Notes under the pieces: generated by a model | Seen by the model: only the letters and a program-made list of their open reading frames with translations | What the model was told of the DNA's origin: nothing | Database searches by the model: none | In this document: positions 35,261 through 44,864 of the stretch, piece by piece | Layout: each line of letters starts with the position of its first letter | Position numbering within the stretch: position 1 is the stretch's first letter | Translations under genes and position numbers: made by a program | Source of the DNA: Intrasporangiaceae bacterium | GTDB lineage: Bacteria; Actinomycetota; Actinomycetes; Actinomycetales; Dermatophilaceae | Length of the DNA: 64,000 nucleotides | NCBI GenBank assembly: GCA_021324575.1 | Contig: JAJPIW010000070.1 | Location: 1 to 64,000, forward strand | Direction: 5' to 3'

Positions 35261-35977
35261 TCAGGCCGTATGCCGGGCGCGCACCGCGTCGAGGTGGGCC
35301 AGCACCGCTGCCACCACATCACTCGGCCGCTTGGTGAAGCCGTGCCCGCCGCCCACCTCGGTGACGATCGTCGGGTCCGGGACGTGCGCGCGCACCTCGG
35401 CCGGTGACCCGAAGGCGTCCGTGACGCCCTGCACGACACGCGTGGGGATCGCTCGTGCCAGCGGGAGGTTGAGCTCGTCGGCTCGCAACCGGTCGGGCCG
35501 CCCGGGAGGGTGCAGCGGGAAGGCGAGGCAGACGACGCCGTCGGCGCCGGTGTCGTAGGCCGTGCGGCAGGCCACTCGGGCGCCGTTGCTCCGGCCGCCG
35601 ACGACGAGCGGCGTCGGGAGCTTGCCGCGTCCCGTCATCAGGGCGGCGACGATCGGGCGCCACGCCTCGTCCTGAGCGGCCGGTGGGGGCGGCATCCGAC
35701 GTCCGGCGACGGCCCACGCCTGCCGCGCCAGCGCGAAGGCCCAGCCGTGCTCGGGCACGGCGACGGCCAGGGCGCGGAGGTCGGCCGTGCCGATCGCGCC
35801 GTTGGCACCGTGCGTCAGCAACAAGGTCCCGACCGCCCCGACCGGACGACGTACGGATACCTCGGCGGGACCGAGTGGAGTGGCGACCTCGACCAGTCGC
35901 TCGACAACCTTCGCGTCCGTTGCGGGGCGTCGGGCAGCTGACGACTGCGCGGGCTCCTGACGGGTCTCCGGGGTCAC
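35261..35977 (-). CDS. Alpha/beta hydrolase, KANL3/Tex30-like
   Basis: About 238 residues from the GTG at 35977, which overlaps the SRAP stop. LLLTHGANGAIGTADL is the oxyanion region, VVGGRSNGARVACRTA the nucleophile elbow (GRSNG, Ser), LAFPLHPPGRPDRLRADEL the following strand, and EVGGGHGFTKRP the catalytic His. This family of small serine hydrolases is common but of unknown substrate. It is probably co-transcribed with the SRAP gene. Confidence 0.85.
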   Translation of the reverse strand: MTPETRQEPAQSSAARRPATDAKVVERLVEVATPLGPAEVSVRRPVGAVGTLLLTHGANGAIGTADLRALAVAVPEHGWAFALARQAWAVAGRRMPPPPAAQDEAWRPIVAALMTGRGKLPTPLVVGGRSNGARVACRTAYDTGADGVVCLAFPLHPPGRPDRLRADELNLPLARAIPTRVVQGVTDAFGSPAEVRAHVPDPTIVTEVGGGHGFTKRPSDVVAAVLAHLDAVRARHTA

Positions 35978-36831
35978 TGGGGGCCTCCGATGATCTCGCC
36001 GGTCGTCGGGTCGACGACGCCCTCCAGCTCGGCGACCGGCGCCGGCTCGATGAGCTGGGGTCCGTTGTTGCGGTTCGAGGAGACCGCACGCGACACGGCA
36101 TACGCCTCGAACCGGCCGGGCACGGAGAAGTCCAGCATCTCCTGGACGTGTCCCAGATCCGTCAGCGAGGGGTCGAGCCAGTCGGCCCACTGGTCCTTCT
36201 CCAGGACGAGCGGCTGCCGGTCGTGGATCCGGTCCAGGCCCGGTTCGGCGTCGGTCGTGATGATCGTGAACGTCGTCAGCCACGCCATCGGGTCGTCCTT
36301 GTCGGCGACGGACGGGTCGCGCCAGAACTCGTAGAGCCCGGCGAAGGCGCAGTCGGCACCGTCGGCCCGGTGCACCCAGAACGGCTGCTTGCGCGGCTTG
36401 CCCTTGGCGTCGACCGCGGTCGGCGAGACCTGCCACTCGTACCAGCCGGCCGCCGGGACCAGGCACCGGCGGGTCGCCGCCGCGCGCTTGAACGCCGCCT
36501 TCTCCACTACCGAGTCGGCGCGGGCGTTGATCATCCGCATCCCGACCTTGACGTCCTTGGCCCAGCTCGGCACGAGGCCCCACGTGAGCAGGCGCAGCTG
36601 GCGCTGCGGACCGGACTGCGCGGCATACGACTCATCGGTCTCCCGGAGCGCGCGGGTGAGAACGACGGGCGCCTGCTTGCTGGGGGCCATGTTGTAGTCG
36701 GGGGTGCCGGGCGGCGGGTTCTGCGGGTTGACCAGGATGCTCCGTCCGGGGTCGTCCATGCGGTCCACGTCGACCTCGAACTCCTCGACGAGGTCCTCCG
36801 GGCTGGCGCTTGCTGCATAGCGACCGCACAT
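35974..36831 (-). CDS. SRAP/HMCES-type abasic-site protein (YedK-like)
   Basis: About 285 residues beginning MCGRYAAS. Cys2 is the residue that crosslinks abasic sites in single-stranded DNA after Met removal. The active-site Asn region (PDYNMAPSKQAPVV), CLVPAAGWYEWQ and MHDRQP-type (IHDRQPLVLE, His) segments are present. The protein shields abasic sites during replication. It is longer than E. coli YedK (about 222) by insertions and a C-terminal extension. Confidence 0.92.
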   Translation of the reverse strand: MCGRYAASASPEDLVEEFEVDVDRMDDPGRSILVNPQNPPPGTPDYNMAPSKQAPVVLTRALRETDESYAAQSGPQRQLRLLTWGLVPSWAKDVKVGMRMINARADSVVEKAAFKRAAATRRCLVPAAGWYEWQVSPTAVDAKGKPRKQPFWVHRADGADCAFAGLYEFWRDPSVADKDDPMAWLTTFTIITTDAEPGLDRIHDRQPLVLEKDQWADWLDPSLTDLGHVQEMLDFSVPGRFEAYAVSRAVSSNRNNGPQLIEPAPVAELEGVVDPTTGEIIGGPQ

Positions 36832-36950
36832 GGACCAAGGCTACAAAGCGTCGGAGGGAGCAACTACCGTAGGAGAGGCAGGCGGGCGTGTTCGCGCCGA
36901 CCGGCGCCGTATGCCGCCCGCTGACCCGATCGACGAAGGAGTACCGCCGT

Positions 36951-37493
36951 ATGAGCTTGGTCCGCAAGGTTGCCCGCCCGTTGCTCGCCGCGATTTTCAT
37001 CAAGGGGGGCTACGACGCGTTCATGACGCCGGGTGGACGTGCGGCCATGGCGGCCCCGCTCATCAACAGGCTGGCCGGTCCGCTCGGACTGCCCAACGAC
37101 CCCGACCTGCTCGTCCGCGCCAACGGTCTGGCGATGGCCGGCGGAGGCACCCTCCTCGCCCTCGGTCGGGTTCCCCGGCTCGCATCGGTCGTGCTTGCCG
37201 CCTCGCTCGTGCCGACGACCGTGGCCGGGCACGCGTTCTGGGACGAGACCGACCCGGCCGCGCGCAAGCAGCAGCTGACCCAGTTCCTCAAGAACCTCAG
37301 CATGCTCGGCGGTGTTCTCCTCGCCGCCGTCGACACCGACGGCAAGCCCGGCCTCGCCTACCGCGCCGGGCTGGCCAGCGACGCCGCCGGCCGGGCAGCC
37401 CGCAGCGGTCGCCGCGAAGCCCGGCACCTTGCCAAGACGGCTCGCCGTGAGGCCAAGCTCGTGGCCTTCCAGGCCAAAGATGCCGTCAGCTGA
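36951..37493 (+). CDS. DoxX-family membrane protein
   Basis: About 180 residues. AAGGAG lies 10 bases before the ATG at 36951; the frame upstream to 36888 is rejected. Four hydrophobic helices include [18 protein letters not shown] and [16 protein letters not shown]. The C-terminal 45 residues are Arg/Ala-rich and helical ([20 protein letters not shown]), unlike the core family. The DoxX family is linked to redox functions in other actinobacteria; the role here is unknown. The end overlaps the aroA start by 14 bases. Confidence 0.85.
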   Translation: MSLVRKVARPLLAAIFIKGGYDAFMTPGGRAAMAAPLINRLAGPLGLPNDPDLLVRANGLAMAGGGTLLALGRVPRLASVVLAASLVPTTVAGHAFWDETDPAARKQQLTQFLKNLSMLGGVLLAAVDTDGKPGLAYRAGLASDAAGRAARSGRREARHLAKTARREAKLVAFQAKDAVS

Positions 37494-38766
37494 CTGGCCC
37501 GCGCCCCCGGTCTCCGGGGGCGTCGATGCCACGGTTCCACTCCCGGGCAGCAAGTCGCTGACCAACCGCTACCTCGTCGTCGCGGCTCTCGCCAGCGGCC
37601 CGTCGCTCATCCACCGCCCGCTGCGGTCCCGGGACACCCTGCTCATGGCGGCGGCCCTGCGCGCACTCGGTGCCACGATCGACGAGGTGGGCGACAACGG
37701 CGCCGACTGGTGGGTCGCCCCCGCCACCCTCGACGCCCCCGCGGCGGTCGACTGCGGCCTGGCGGGAACCGTCATGCGGTTCCTCCCCGCTGTCGCCGCC
37801 CTCAACCAGGGCCGGGTGGCCTTCGACGGCGACGCGCAGGCACGCGTCCGGCCGATGGGCCGGCTGCTCGACGCCCTGTCCGCCCTCGGCGCGTCGGTCG
37901 ACTCCGGGGGGCGCGGCACCCTCCCGTTCGCCATCGACGGAACCGGCCGTATGCCGGGTGGCTCGGTCGTCATGGACGCCTCCGCGTCCTCCCAGTACGT
38001 CTCGGCCCTGCTCCTCTCCGGTGCCCGCTACGAGCAGGGGGTGACGGTCCACCATGACGGCAAGCCGATCCCCAGCCAGCCGCACATCGACATGACGATG
38101 GAGGTGCTGCGGGACGCCGGGGCGATCGTCGACGACACCGAGGCCAACACCTGGGTCGTCGAGCCCTCCGAGCTGAGTGGGCTCGACGTGGCGGTCGAGC
38201 CCGACCTGTCCAACGCCGGCCCGTTCCTCGCGGCCGCGCTGGTGACCGGCGGCCGGGTGACGGTCCCGGGATGGCCTCAGCACACGACCCAGGCCGGCGA
38301 CGCGATGCGCGACATCCTCGATGCGATGGGCGCCGACGTCGTCCTGTCGCGGGAGGGGCTCACGGTCAGCGGCGGATCGGGCGTGACCGGGATCGACGCC
38401 GACCTGCACGACGCCTCGGAGCTCACTCCCGTCGTCGCGGCCCTCGCCGCCCTGGCCGACTCGCCGTCGGTCATCCGCGGGGTCGCCCACATCCGGGGGC
38501 ACGAGACCGACCGGCTGGCGGCCCTGGCCCGAGAGCTCACCGCACTCGGCGGCCAGGTGTCCGAGACCGAGGACGGTCTGAAGATCCACCCGTCTCCCTT
38601 GCGCGCCGGCGTGTGGCACACCTACGCCGACCACCGGATGGTGATGGCCGGGGCGGTCCTCGGCCTGGCCGTTCCGGGCATCGTCGTCGAGGACGTCGAG
38701 ACGGTGGCCAAGACCCTGCCGACGTTCACCACCCTCTGGGACGACCTGGTCGGCACCGCGACGTGA
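37480..38766 (+). CDS. aroA: 3-phosphoshikimate 1-carboxyvinyltransferase (EPSP synthase)
   Basis: About 428 residues from the ATG at 37480, inside the end of the DoxX gene. [17 protein letters not shown] (PEP/shikimate lysine), [48 protein letters not shown] and [11 protein letters not shown] are canonical. It makes EPSP in the shikimate pathway to aromatic amino acids. Domain order and length match single-function AroA. The genes rsgA and hisN follow, a common actinobacterial order. Confidence 0.95.
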   Translation: MPSADWPAPPVSGGVDATVPLPGSKSLTNRYLVVAALASGPSLIHRPLRSRDTLLMAAALRALGATIDEVGDNGADWWVAPATLDAPAAVDCGLAGTVMRFLPAVAALNQGRVAFDGDAQARVRPMGRLLDALSALGASVDSGGRGTLPFAIDGTGRMPGGSVVMDASASSQYVSALLLSGARYEQGVTVHHDGKPIPSQPHIDMTMEVLRDAGAIVDDTEANTWVVEPSELSGLDVAVEPDLSNAGPFLAAALVTGGRVTVPGWPQHTTQAGDAMRDILDAMGADVVLSREGLTVSGGSGVTGIDADLHDASELTPVVAALAALADSPSVIRGVAHIRGHETDRLAALARELTALGGQVSETEDGLKIHPSPLRAGVWHTYADHRMVMAGAVLGLAVPGIVVEDVETVAKTLPTFTTLWDDLVGTAT

Positions 38767-38835
38767 CCCGTTCCCAACTCTCCAATTGCTACGTTGCGAG
38801 CCCTTCCCGTTCGCAACTCTCCAATTGGAGAGTTG
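38767..38835. repeat. Gene-end repeat: direct pair plus perfect palindrome
   Basis: Two direct copies of CCCGTTC(C/G)CAACTCTCC followed by AATTG lie at 38767-38788 and 38806-38827. The second copy is the left half of a perfect 22-bp palindrome at 38814-38835 with AATT at its centre. It starts immediately after the aroA stop. Related sequence follows hisN at 40810-40864. Confidence 0.8.
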
Positions 38836-38863
38836 TGCGCAGTGACAGTGACCTGAGCGCCCG

Positions 38864-39904
38864 ATGACGCGAAGCGCCGACGACTACGACGAGTCCGACG
38901 TCCGAATCCGCCCGGGCCGCAGGGGTTCTCGGCCACGGTCCAAGGACCGACCGGCCCACGAGGAAGCCATCCCCGGCGTCGTCTTCGCCGTCGACCGCGG
39001 CCGCTACCGGGTGCACGTCGACGCGGGAGTCGGCGGCCGCAAGGCCCTCGCGCGCGTGGTCAACGCGATGAAGGCCCGGGAGCTGGGCCGCAAGGGCATC
39101 GTCGTCGGCGACGTCGTCGACCTCGTCGGTGACATCGGCGGTGGGCCCGACGCGTTGGCCAGGATCGTGCGCGTGCAGCCCAGGCGGAGCGTCCTGCGAC
39201 GGACCGCCGACGACACCGACCCCGTCGAGCGGGTCATCGTCGCCAACGCCGACCAGCTCGTCGTCGTGACGGCGCTGGCCAACCCCGAGCCGCGGCCGCG
39301 CATGATCGACCGCTGTCTCGTCGCGGCATACGACGCAGGGATGGACCCCCTCATCGTGCTGACCAAGGCCGACCTGTTGGCGCCCGACGACTTCCTCGCG
39401 CACTACGCACCCCTGGAGGTGCCGGTGATCGTCACGTCGTCGGTCGACGACTTCGCCGGGCTCGAGGAGCTGATGGGCGCACTCCATGGCAGGGTGTCGG
39501 TCCTCGTCGGACACTCCGGCGTTGGCAAGTCGACGCTCGTCAACGCGCTCGTGCCGACGGCGCTGCGGGCCGTCGGCGGAGTCAACGACGTGACCGGGCG
39601 CGGCCGGCACACGTCGTCCTCGGCGATCGCCCTGGAGCTGCCCGACCAGTCCGGCTGGGTCGTCGACACTCCGGGCGTGCGCTCCTTCGGTCTGGCCCAC
39701 GTCGACCCGAGCCGGATCATCCACAACTTCCCCGACCTCGAGGCCGGAACGGCCGACTGCCCGCGCGGCTGCACCCACGACGAGGAGGAGTGCGCCTTGG
39801 ACGCCTGGGTCGCCTCGGGTCAGGCCGGGTCCGCCGGCCCGTCCCGGCTGGAGTCGCTCCGCCGGCTGCTGCGCGCGCGCTCGACCACCCCCGACGACCA
39901 GTAG
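38864..39904 (+). CDS. rsgA: Ribosome small-subunit-dependent GTPase A
   Basis: About 346 residues with circularly permuted G motifs: VLTKADLL (G4) precedes LVGHSGVGKSTLVN (G1) and DTPGVRSFG (G3). An OB-fold N-terminal domain and a C-terminal zinc knuckle (DCPRGCTHDEEECAL) complete the architecture. It assists late 30S maturation. It lies 97 bases after aroA, across the repeat region. Confidence 0.93.
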   Translation: MTRSADDYDESDVRIRPGRRGSRPRSKDRPAHEEAIPGVVFAVDRGRYRVHVDAGVGGRKALARVVNAMKARELGRKGIVVGDVVDLVGDIGGGPDALARIVRVQPRRSVLRRTADDTDPVERVIVANADQLVVVTALANPEPRPRMIDRCLVAAYDAGMDPLIVLTKADLLAPDDFLAHYAPLEVPVIVTSSVDDFAGLEELMGALHGRVSVLVGHSGVGKSTLVNALVPTALRAVGGVNDVTGRGRHTSSSAIALELPDQSGWVVDTPGVRSFGLAHVDPSRIIHNFPDLEAGTADCPRGCTHDEEECALDAWVASGQAGSAGPSRLESLRRLLRARSTTPDDQ

Positions 39905-40007
39905 CCGACCCCGAGTCAGGTCCTCACGTCCACGGTTCGACCCCAAGTCCGGTCCTCGTGCGGGCCTCAGCCTCCCGGACCACGCGGCATACGAGCGCTA
40001 GGTTCGG

Positions 40008-40805
40008 ATGGTGCCCGGATACGACGACGACCTCCGCCTCGCCCACGTCCTCGCTGACGCGGTGGAGCGGGTCACGACGGCCCGGTTCAAGGCGGTCGAC
40101 CTCGACGTGTCGACCAAGCCCGACCTGAGCCTCGTCAGCGACGCCGACACCGCCGCCGAGGAGCTCATCCGCAGCCAGCTCAAGCGAACCCGGCCGCGGG
40201 ACGCCGTCGAGGGCGAGGAGTTCGAGACGACGGGCCACAGTCCGCGCCGCTGGGTCATCGACCCGATCGACGGCACCCACAACTTCGTCCGCGGCGTGCC
40301 GGTCTGGGCGACCCTCATCTCCCTCGTCGACAACGAGGAGGTCGTGCTCGGCCTGGTCGCCGCACCGGCCCTCGGCCGCCGCTGGTGGGCGGCGCTCGGG
40401 TCGGGAGCCTGGGCAGGTCGGTCGCTCACCTCCGCCAAGCAGATCAGCGTCTCCAAGGTGTCCCGGATCGAGGACGCCTCGATCTCGTACGCGTCGTTCT
40501 CGGGGTGGCGGGAGCGCGGCAAGGGCGAGGCGTTCATGACCCTGCTCGACGACTGCTGGCGGACCCGCGCCTACGGCGACTTCTGGTCCTACATGCTCCT
40601 CGCCGAGGGCGCCGTGGACATCGCGACCGAGCCGTCGCTGGCGGTATATGACATGGCCGCGCTGGTGCCCATCGTCACCGAGGCCGGGGGCCGGTTCACC
40701 TCCCTCGCCGGCAAGCCCGGGCCGTTCGGCGGCAACGCGGTAGCCACGAACGGACTGCTCCACGACGAGGTCCTCGCCCGCCTGGGCGACGCTCCCCTCG
40801 CCTGA
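40008..40805 (+). CDS. hisN: Histidinol-phosphatase, inositol-monophosphatase family
   Basis: About 265 residues. Metal-site motifs are VEGEEFETTG, WVIDPIDGTHNFVRG and the second acidic site AVYDMAALVPIVTEAGG. The FVRGVPVW wording and the actinobacterial position after rsgA favour the HisN role in histidine synthesis over inositol phosphatase. About 100 bases separate it from rsgA. Confidence 0.87.
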   Translation: MVPGYDDDLRLAHVLADAVERVTTARFKAVDLDVSTKPDLSLVSDADTAAEELIRSQLKRTRPRDAVEGEEFETTGHSPRRWVIDPIDGTHNFVRGVPVWATLISLVDNEEVVLGLVAAPALGRRWWAALGSGAWAGRSLTSAKQISVSKVSRIEDASISYASFSGWRERGKGEAFMTLLDDCWRTRAYGDFWSYMLLAEGAVDIATEPSLAVYDMAALVPIVTEAGGRFTSLAGKPGPFGGNAVATNGLLHDEVLARLGDAPLA

Positions 40806-40809
40806 TCTC

Positions 40810-40864
40810 GTTCACAGCTCCACAATTCCTACCTTCGGGACGTAGCAATTGTGGAGTTGTGAAC
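40810..40864. repeat. Gene-end inverted repeat related to the element after aroA
   Basis: Arms GTTCACAGCTCCACAATT (40810-40827) and AATTGTGGAGTTGTGAAC (40847-40864), 18 bases with one mismatch, enclose 19 bases. It starts 5 bases after the hisN stop. Read in reverse it shares GTTC-CAACTC--CAATTGCTACGT with the aroA-rsgA repeat. It lies between convergent hisN and M16 genes. Confidence 0.8.
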
Positions 40865-40877
40865 CGGCCGACGTCAC

Positions 40878-42227
40878 TCAGTTCGGGACGACGGTCACCT
40901 CGCCCCTGTCGAGGTCCCGTATGCCGTCCAGCCAAGCCGTCGCATCACCCACCACGACCACCGTCCACTCCCCCGTCACCACGGCGTTGACCGCCGCGTG
41001 CAGGTCCTCCGGCGTCAGCTCCGCCATCCGCTGGAGGTTGGTCGTCGTGAAGTCGAGCGGGAGGCCGTCCAGGGCGAGGGTCGCCGCCTCGCCCGCCACC
41101 GCGTCGGCCGTGGCGTAGCGCCCGGGCGCCGTCTTGCTGATGAAGTCGACACCGTCGCGGACCTCCTCGACCGTGAAGCCCTCCCGGGTCCGGTCGAGGA
41201 TGTCGAGGAGCAGCCGCAGGGCATCGACGGTGACCTCGGTGCGCACCGACCCGGAGGTGACGAAGGTGCCTCCGACCCGCCGCGGCCGGAACGCCGAGCG
41301 GATCCCGTAGGTGTAGCCCTTGTCCTCACGCAGGACGGCGTCGACCCTCGCCGTCGGTGACCCACCGATGACGAAGGACAGGACCTGGTATGCCGCCCAG
41401 CCGAGGTCGGTGTGTCGGTCCGGCCCGCTCCAGCCGATCGCGAACTCACTCTGGACCGAGCCGGGTCGGTCGACGGCGACGACCCGGGCCGCGTCGACGG
41501 CCCGGCGTGCACGCACCGGAGCCGCGGCCGGTGCCTGGTCCGGCACCGACCACGCGCCCAGGGTCTCCTCCACCAGCGCCGGGACGTCGAGACCCGTGAA
41601 GTCGCCGGCCACGACAACGGTCGAGCCCCGAGGGCCGATGTGGGCAGCATGGAACGCCACGACGTCGTCACGGGTGATGGCCGCGACCGTGTCCACGCGT
41701 CCGCCGGTTGGCCGGGAAGCCCGCTCCGCCGAGTCGTAGAAGGTCGCGACGAACTCGCGACCGGCCCGGTGCGGTGCGCTTGCCCGCTCCTGCTCGATCT
41801 CCGCCTTGCGGGTCGCGACGGCCCGCCGGACCTCGGCCTCGGGGAACGCGGGCTCGGCGAGCATCTGGCGCAGCAGGTCGAGAGCGTCACCGAGGTGTCG
41901 GGCGGCGACGTCCAGCTCAGCGATGACCGCCGACTCGGTCATCCCGGCGCCGAGGCCGATCCCCTTGCGCTCCAACAGCTCTGCGAACTCTTCGGGCGTA
42001 TGCCGTGCCGTCCCCTCGTCGAGAAGTCGCGCCATGATCGTCGCAATGCCTTCGAGCTGGCGAGGCTCTGCGGTCAGCGGAGTCGGCACGGCCACTCGGA
42101 CCGAGACGACGTACTGACCGGGAATGTCGTAGGTGAGCAGGCGGATCCCGTTGTCCAGCAACGTCTCCCGCGGGATGGGGAAGGCCCACGGCTCTGCCGG
42201 GGCGATGTCAGGTCGTGCGGTGGTCAT
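40878..42227 (-). CDS. M16 peptidase family, non-catalytic subunit
   Basis: About 449 residues. The overall M16 fold is recognisable (GIATIMARLLDEGTARHTPE, EDKGYTYGIRSAFRP, RVDAVLRED) but the zinc motif HxxEH is absent at the expected place. The R...GYTYG motif binds substrate in the partner chain of heterodimeric M16 peptidases. The ATG overlaps the stop of the catalytic subunit gene. It is likely to work as a dimer with that protein. Confidence 0.88.
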   Translation of the reverse strand: MTTARPDIAPAEPWAFPIPRETLLDNGIRLLTYDIPGQYVVSVRVAVPTPLTAEPRQLEGIATIMARLLDEGTARHTPEEFAELLERKGIGLGAGMTESAVIAELDVAARHLGDALDLLRQMLAEPAFPEAEVRRAVATRKAEIEQERASAPHRAGREFVATFYDSAERASRPTGGRVDTVAAITRDDVVAFHAAHIGPRGSTVVVAGDFTGLDVPALVEETLGAWSVPDQAPAAAPVRARRAVDAARVVAVDRPGSVQSEFAIGWSGPDRHTDLGWAAYQVLSFVIGGSPTARVDAVLREDKGYTYGIRSAFRPRRVGGTFVTSGSVRTEVTVDALRLLLDILDRTREGFTVEEVRDGVDFISKTAPGRYATADAVAGEAATLALDGLPLDFTTTNLQRMAELTPEDLHAAVNAVVTGEWTVVVVGDATAWLDGIRDLDRGEVTVVPN

Positions 42228-43504
42228 GCGGCGACCTCCTGTGCGCGCAGGAAGGCGACCGTGGCCCGGTTGGCGGGACGGAGCCAGGCGCGGGCCACCT
42301 CGGTGACCTGCTCGGGCGTCACGGCGGCCAGCCGGTCGAGGTAGGTGTTGATGAAGCCCGGGTCGTCGTGGAGCAGCGTCGCATGGCTGATCAGGTCGGC
42401 CCGCTCCTCCTGGCCCGCGAGCGCCGACAGCCAGGCTCGTTCGGCCTGGGCCATGACGGCCTCCATCTCCACGGCCGTCGGGCCGGACTCGGCAAACCGC
42501 TCGAGCTCCTCCATAGCGCGGGCCTCGATGACGTCGGCGTCCTGCCCATCGGCCACGTCGAGGGTGATCAGCCCGAGCGAGGACCCGTCGATGAAGCCCA
42601 TCGCGTGCGCGTCGACGTGATGGGCGACCTGCTCCTCACGGACGAGGCGCCTGGTGAGCCGCGATGTGGACAGGCCACCGAGGATGTCGAGGGCGAAGCC
42701 TGCAGCGACGAAGTCCGGCGTCGGGTCGACCGGCAGCCGGAAGGCGAGGTGCAGTCGGTCGTTGGGGACCTCGCCGGTCACGTCGACCCGCACCGGCGAT
42801 GCGAGGGGCGGCAGCTGCGGACCCGGGCCGCGCGGCGTCTCCGCCGAGGCCGCCAGGTCGCCGAAATACCGCTCCACAGCTGCGAACCCGTCCTCGGGGC
42901 TCACGTCTCCGCACAGAGTGAGGACCGAGTTGTTCGGGCCGTAGTACCGCTGGAAGAAGGCATGCACATCGTCCACCGACGCCGCGTCCAGATCCGCCAT
43001 CGAGCCTATGGTCGGGTGGTGGTACGGGTGCCCGTCAGGGAAGACCGCGGCATACACCTCGATGAGGGCGGTGCCGTAGGGCGCGTTGTCGTAGCGCTGG
43101 CGTTTCTCCTCCTTGACGACGTCGCGCTGGTTGTCGAGGTTCTCCTGGTTGACCGCGTCCAGGAGGTGCCCGTGCCGGTCCGCCTCGAGCCACAGGGCCA
43201 GGTCCATGGCGCCCTTGGGCACCGTCTCGAAGTAGTTGGTGCGGTCGAACCAGGTCGTCGCGTTGAGCCGCCCGCCCTGCGCCATGAGCGCCGCGAAGTG
43301 CTCGCCGCTCGCGACGTTGCGCGACCCCTGGAACATGAGGTGCTCGAAGAGGTGCGCGAAGCCGGTCCGACCCGGCTCCTCGTGCCGCGAGCCGACCCCC
43401 ACCCAGAGGTTGACGGTCACGTTGGGAACGCTGTGGTCGGGGGACACGATGACCCGCAACCCGTTGGGGAGCCGTCGGTCGTGGATGGGGTAGTCCAAAG
43501 GCAT
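42224..43504 (-). CDS. M16 zinc peptidase, catalytic subunit
   Basis: About 426 residues. The inverted zinc motif is His51-Leu-Phe-Glu54-His55 (FAHLFEHLMFQGS), with the distal Glu likely in the QENLDNQRDVVKEEKR stretch. Two M16 repeats are visible. Such peptidases degrade short peptides in a clamshell chamber. There is no signal peptide, so it is cytoplasmic. It is co-transcribed with the non-catalytic partner (ATGA overlap). Confidence 0.92.
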   Translation of the reverse strand: MPLDYPIHDRRLPNGLRVIVSPDHSVPNVTVNLWVGVGSRHEEPGRTGFAHLFEHLMFQGSRNVASGEHFAALMAQGGRLNATTWFDRTNYFETVPKGAMDLALWLEADRHGHLLDAVNQENLDNQRDVVKEEKRQRYDNAPYGTALIEVYAAVFPDGHPYHHPTIGSMADLDAASVDDVHAFFQRYYGPNNSVLTLCGDVSPEDGFAAVERYFGDLAASAETPRGPGPQLPPLASPVRVDVTGEVPNDRLHLAFRLPVDPTPDFVAAGFALDILGGLSTSRLTRRLVREEQVAHHVDAHAMGFIDGSSLGLITLDVADGQDADVIEARAMEELERFAESGPTAVEMEAVMAQAERAWLSALAGQEERADLISHATLLHDDPGFINTYLDRLAAVTPEQVTEVARAWLRPANRATVAFLRAQEVAA

Positions 43505-43514
43505 GCCCGCGAGC

Positions 43515-44147
43515 CTAGCCCGGCCGCGAGACGCCGCCCTCGCCCCTCGCCAACAGGTGGAGCAGACGGTTCAGCCACGCGGCATACCCGGTCTGGCCGA
43601 AGGTCCGGCCGCGCAGCAGGGCGGTCTCCGACGCCGACATCAGCATCGTCGTCTCGGCGACCCAGGCGACATCGAGGTCGCGCGCGACAAGGCCGTCGCG
43701 AACGAGGGACTGCCAGAACGCCAGCACGGTGCGGTGGTTGCCGAGTCGCGCCGAGCGCGCCTGCTCGGCGATGAGCGGCTCAGCGCCCTCCACCTCGACT
43801 CCGACCGCCACGAGCGGCACGAGTCGCGTCTGCATCCCAGCGACGCCGCCGGCGAAGGCGCCGATCCGCTCATCGAGCGTCGGCGCGCTCATCGACCGGA
43901 CCATCCAGTCGCGATCGGCGAGAGGGTCCCCTGCCGTGTCGCCGACCACTGCGACGTCGATGACCCGCTTGAGGAGCTCAGCCTTGCCGGCGAACCGCAC
44001 GTAGACGGTCCGATCGCTCACCCCGGCCCTGCGGGCCACCTCGGAAAGACTCGTACCGGCATACCCGCGCTCGAGGAGGAGGGCGGTCGCGGCAGCGATG
44101 ATCGCCTCCTCCGTCCGCGCGCTGCGGGCTCGGCGCTGGTCCGACAT
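43515..44147 (-). CDS. TetR-family transcriptional regulator
   Basis: About 210 residues from the ATG at 44147. The N-terminal HTH reads AATALLLERGYAGTSLSEVA and RRAGVSDRTVYVRFAGKAEL. The C-terminal domain is divergent and probably senses a small ligand. It is divergently transcribed from the membrane-protein gene at 44247 across two perfect palindromes, so it very likely represses both that gene and itself. Confidence 0.92.
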   Translation of the reverse strand: MSDQRRARSARTEEAIIAAATALLLERGYAGTSLSEVARRAGVSDRTVYVRFAGKAELLKRVIDVAVVGDTAGDPLADRDWMVRSMSAPTLDERIGAFAGGVAGMQTRLVPLVAVGVEVEGAEPLIAEQARSARLGNHRTVLAFWQSLVRDGLVARDLDVAWVAETTMLMSASETALLRGRTFGQTGYAAWLNRLLHLLARGEGGVSRPG

Positions 44148-44184
44148 ATGCCTTGACGGTCCTCTCCAGAACGGTTCATACTGA

Positions 44185-44217
44185 CTGCAATATTGCAGAG
44201 TGAGTGCAATATTGCAG
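44185..44217. promoter_or_regulatory. Tandem TetR operators
   Basis: Two copies of the palindrome TGCAATATTGCA (44186-44197 and 44205-44216), repeat distance 19 bases. Both are followed by G and the first is preceded by C, giving CTGCAATATTGCAG. They sit between the divergent TetR and membrane-protein starts and overlap the only strongly AT-rich, promoter-like stretch there. Confidence 0.85.
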
Positions 44218-44246
44218 ATGTCGGCCCATTCTCTCAAGGAGTCCAC

Positions 44247-44864
44247 GTGTTCGTCCTCCCCGGATCCCTCATCGACCGGTTCCTCACGACCCTGACGCTT
44301 CTGGCGCCAGTCGTCTACCTGGCTGCCGACTGCCTGTATGCCGCCCGCGGCTGGGCCGACCCGATCGCCGCCGTCGTGCACGTGGTCGGCGCCATCGCCT
44401 ACTCCTTCGTGGTCCTCCGCCTCGTGACGTGGTTCGGAGGTCGTCCGGCCTGGGCGCTCGCCCTCCTCGTCGTCGGCCTGGTCGGGGCGGCCGGCAACGT
44501 CGCCTACGGGTTCAACACGATCCACGTCTCCCTCGGCGACACCGACCTGGTGGACGCGACAGGGGCGGCAGACCTGATCAAGCCGCTCGGCCTGTGCTTC
44601 CCCCTCACCCTCCTGCTCGCCGCTATCGCCCTCCACCGGGTCGGGGCATCGCCCCGCTGGGTGCCCCCTCTCCTCGGCGCGGCCTCCATCGCGTGGCCGG
44701 TCGCCCACATAGCGAACATCGGCTGGCTCGCCGTGCTGGTCAACCTTGCGCTGGTTCTCGCCTTTGCCGCCCTGGTGTCGGGGGCGCGGCGCTCGGCCGG
44801 GCGGCCGGCATACGGGTCCGGTTCAGCCGATCTTGTCCAGCTCGGAACGGGCCTGCACGGGTGA
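44247..44864 (+). CDS. Six-helix membrane protein, TetR-controlled
   Basis: About 205 residues from the GTG at 44247, preceded by AAGGAG. Hydrophobic segments near residues 8-30, 38-60, 66-88, 105-127, 132-150 and 154-176 give about six helices. No transporter signature recognised. The regulator and operators suggest response to a small molecule. The last 42 bases overlap, tail to tail, the end of the NDH-2 gene, and that overlapped tail is hydrophilic. Confidence 0.75.
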   Translation: MFVLPGSLIDRFLTTLTLLAPVVYLAADCLYAARGWADPIAAVVHVVGAIAYSFVVLRLVTWFGGRPAWALALLVVGLVGAAGNVAYGFNTIHVSLGDTDLVDATGAADLIKPLGLCFPLTLLLAAIALHRVGASPRWVPPLLGAASIAWPVAHIANIGWLAVLVNLALVLAFAALVSGARRSAGRPAYGSGSADLVQLGTGLHG

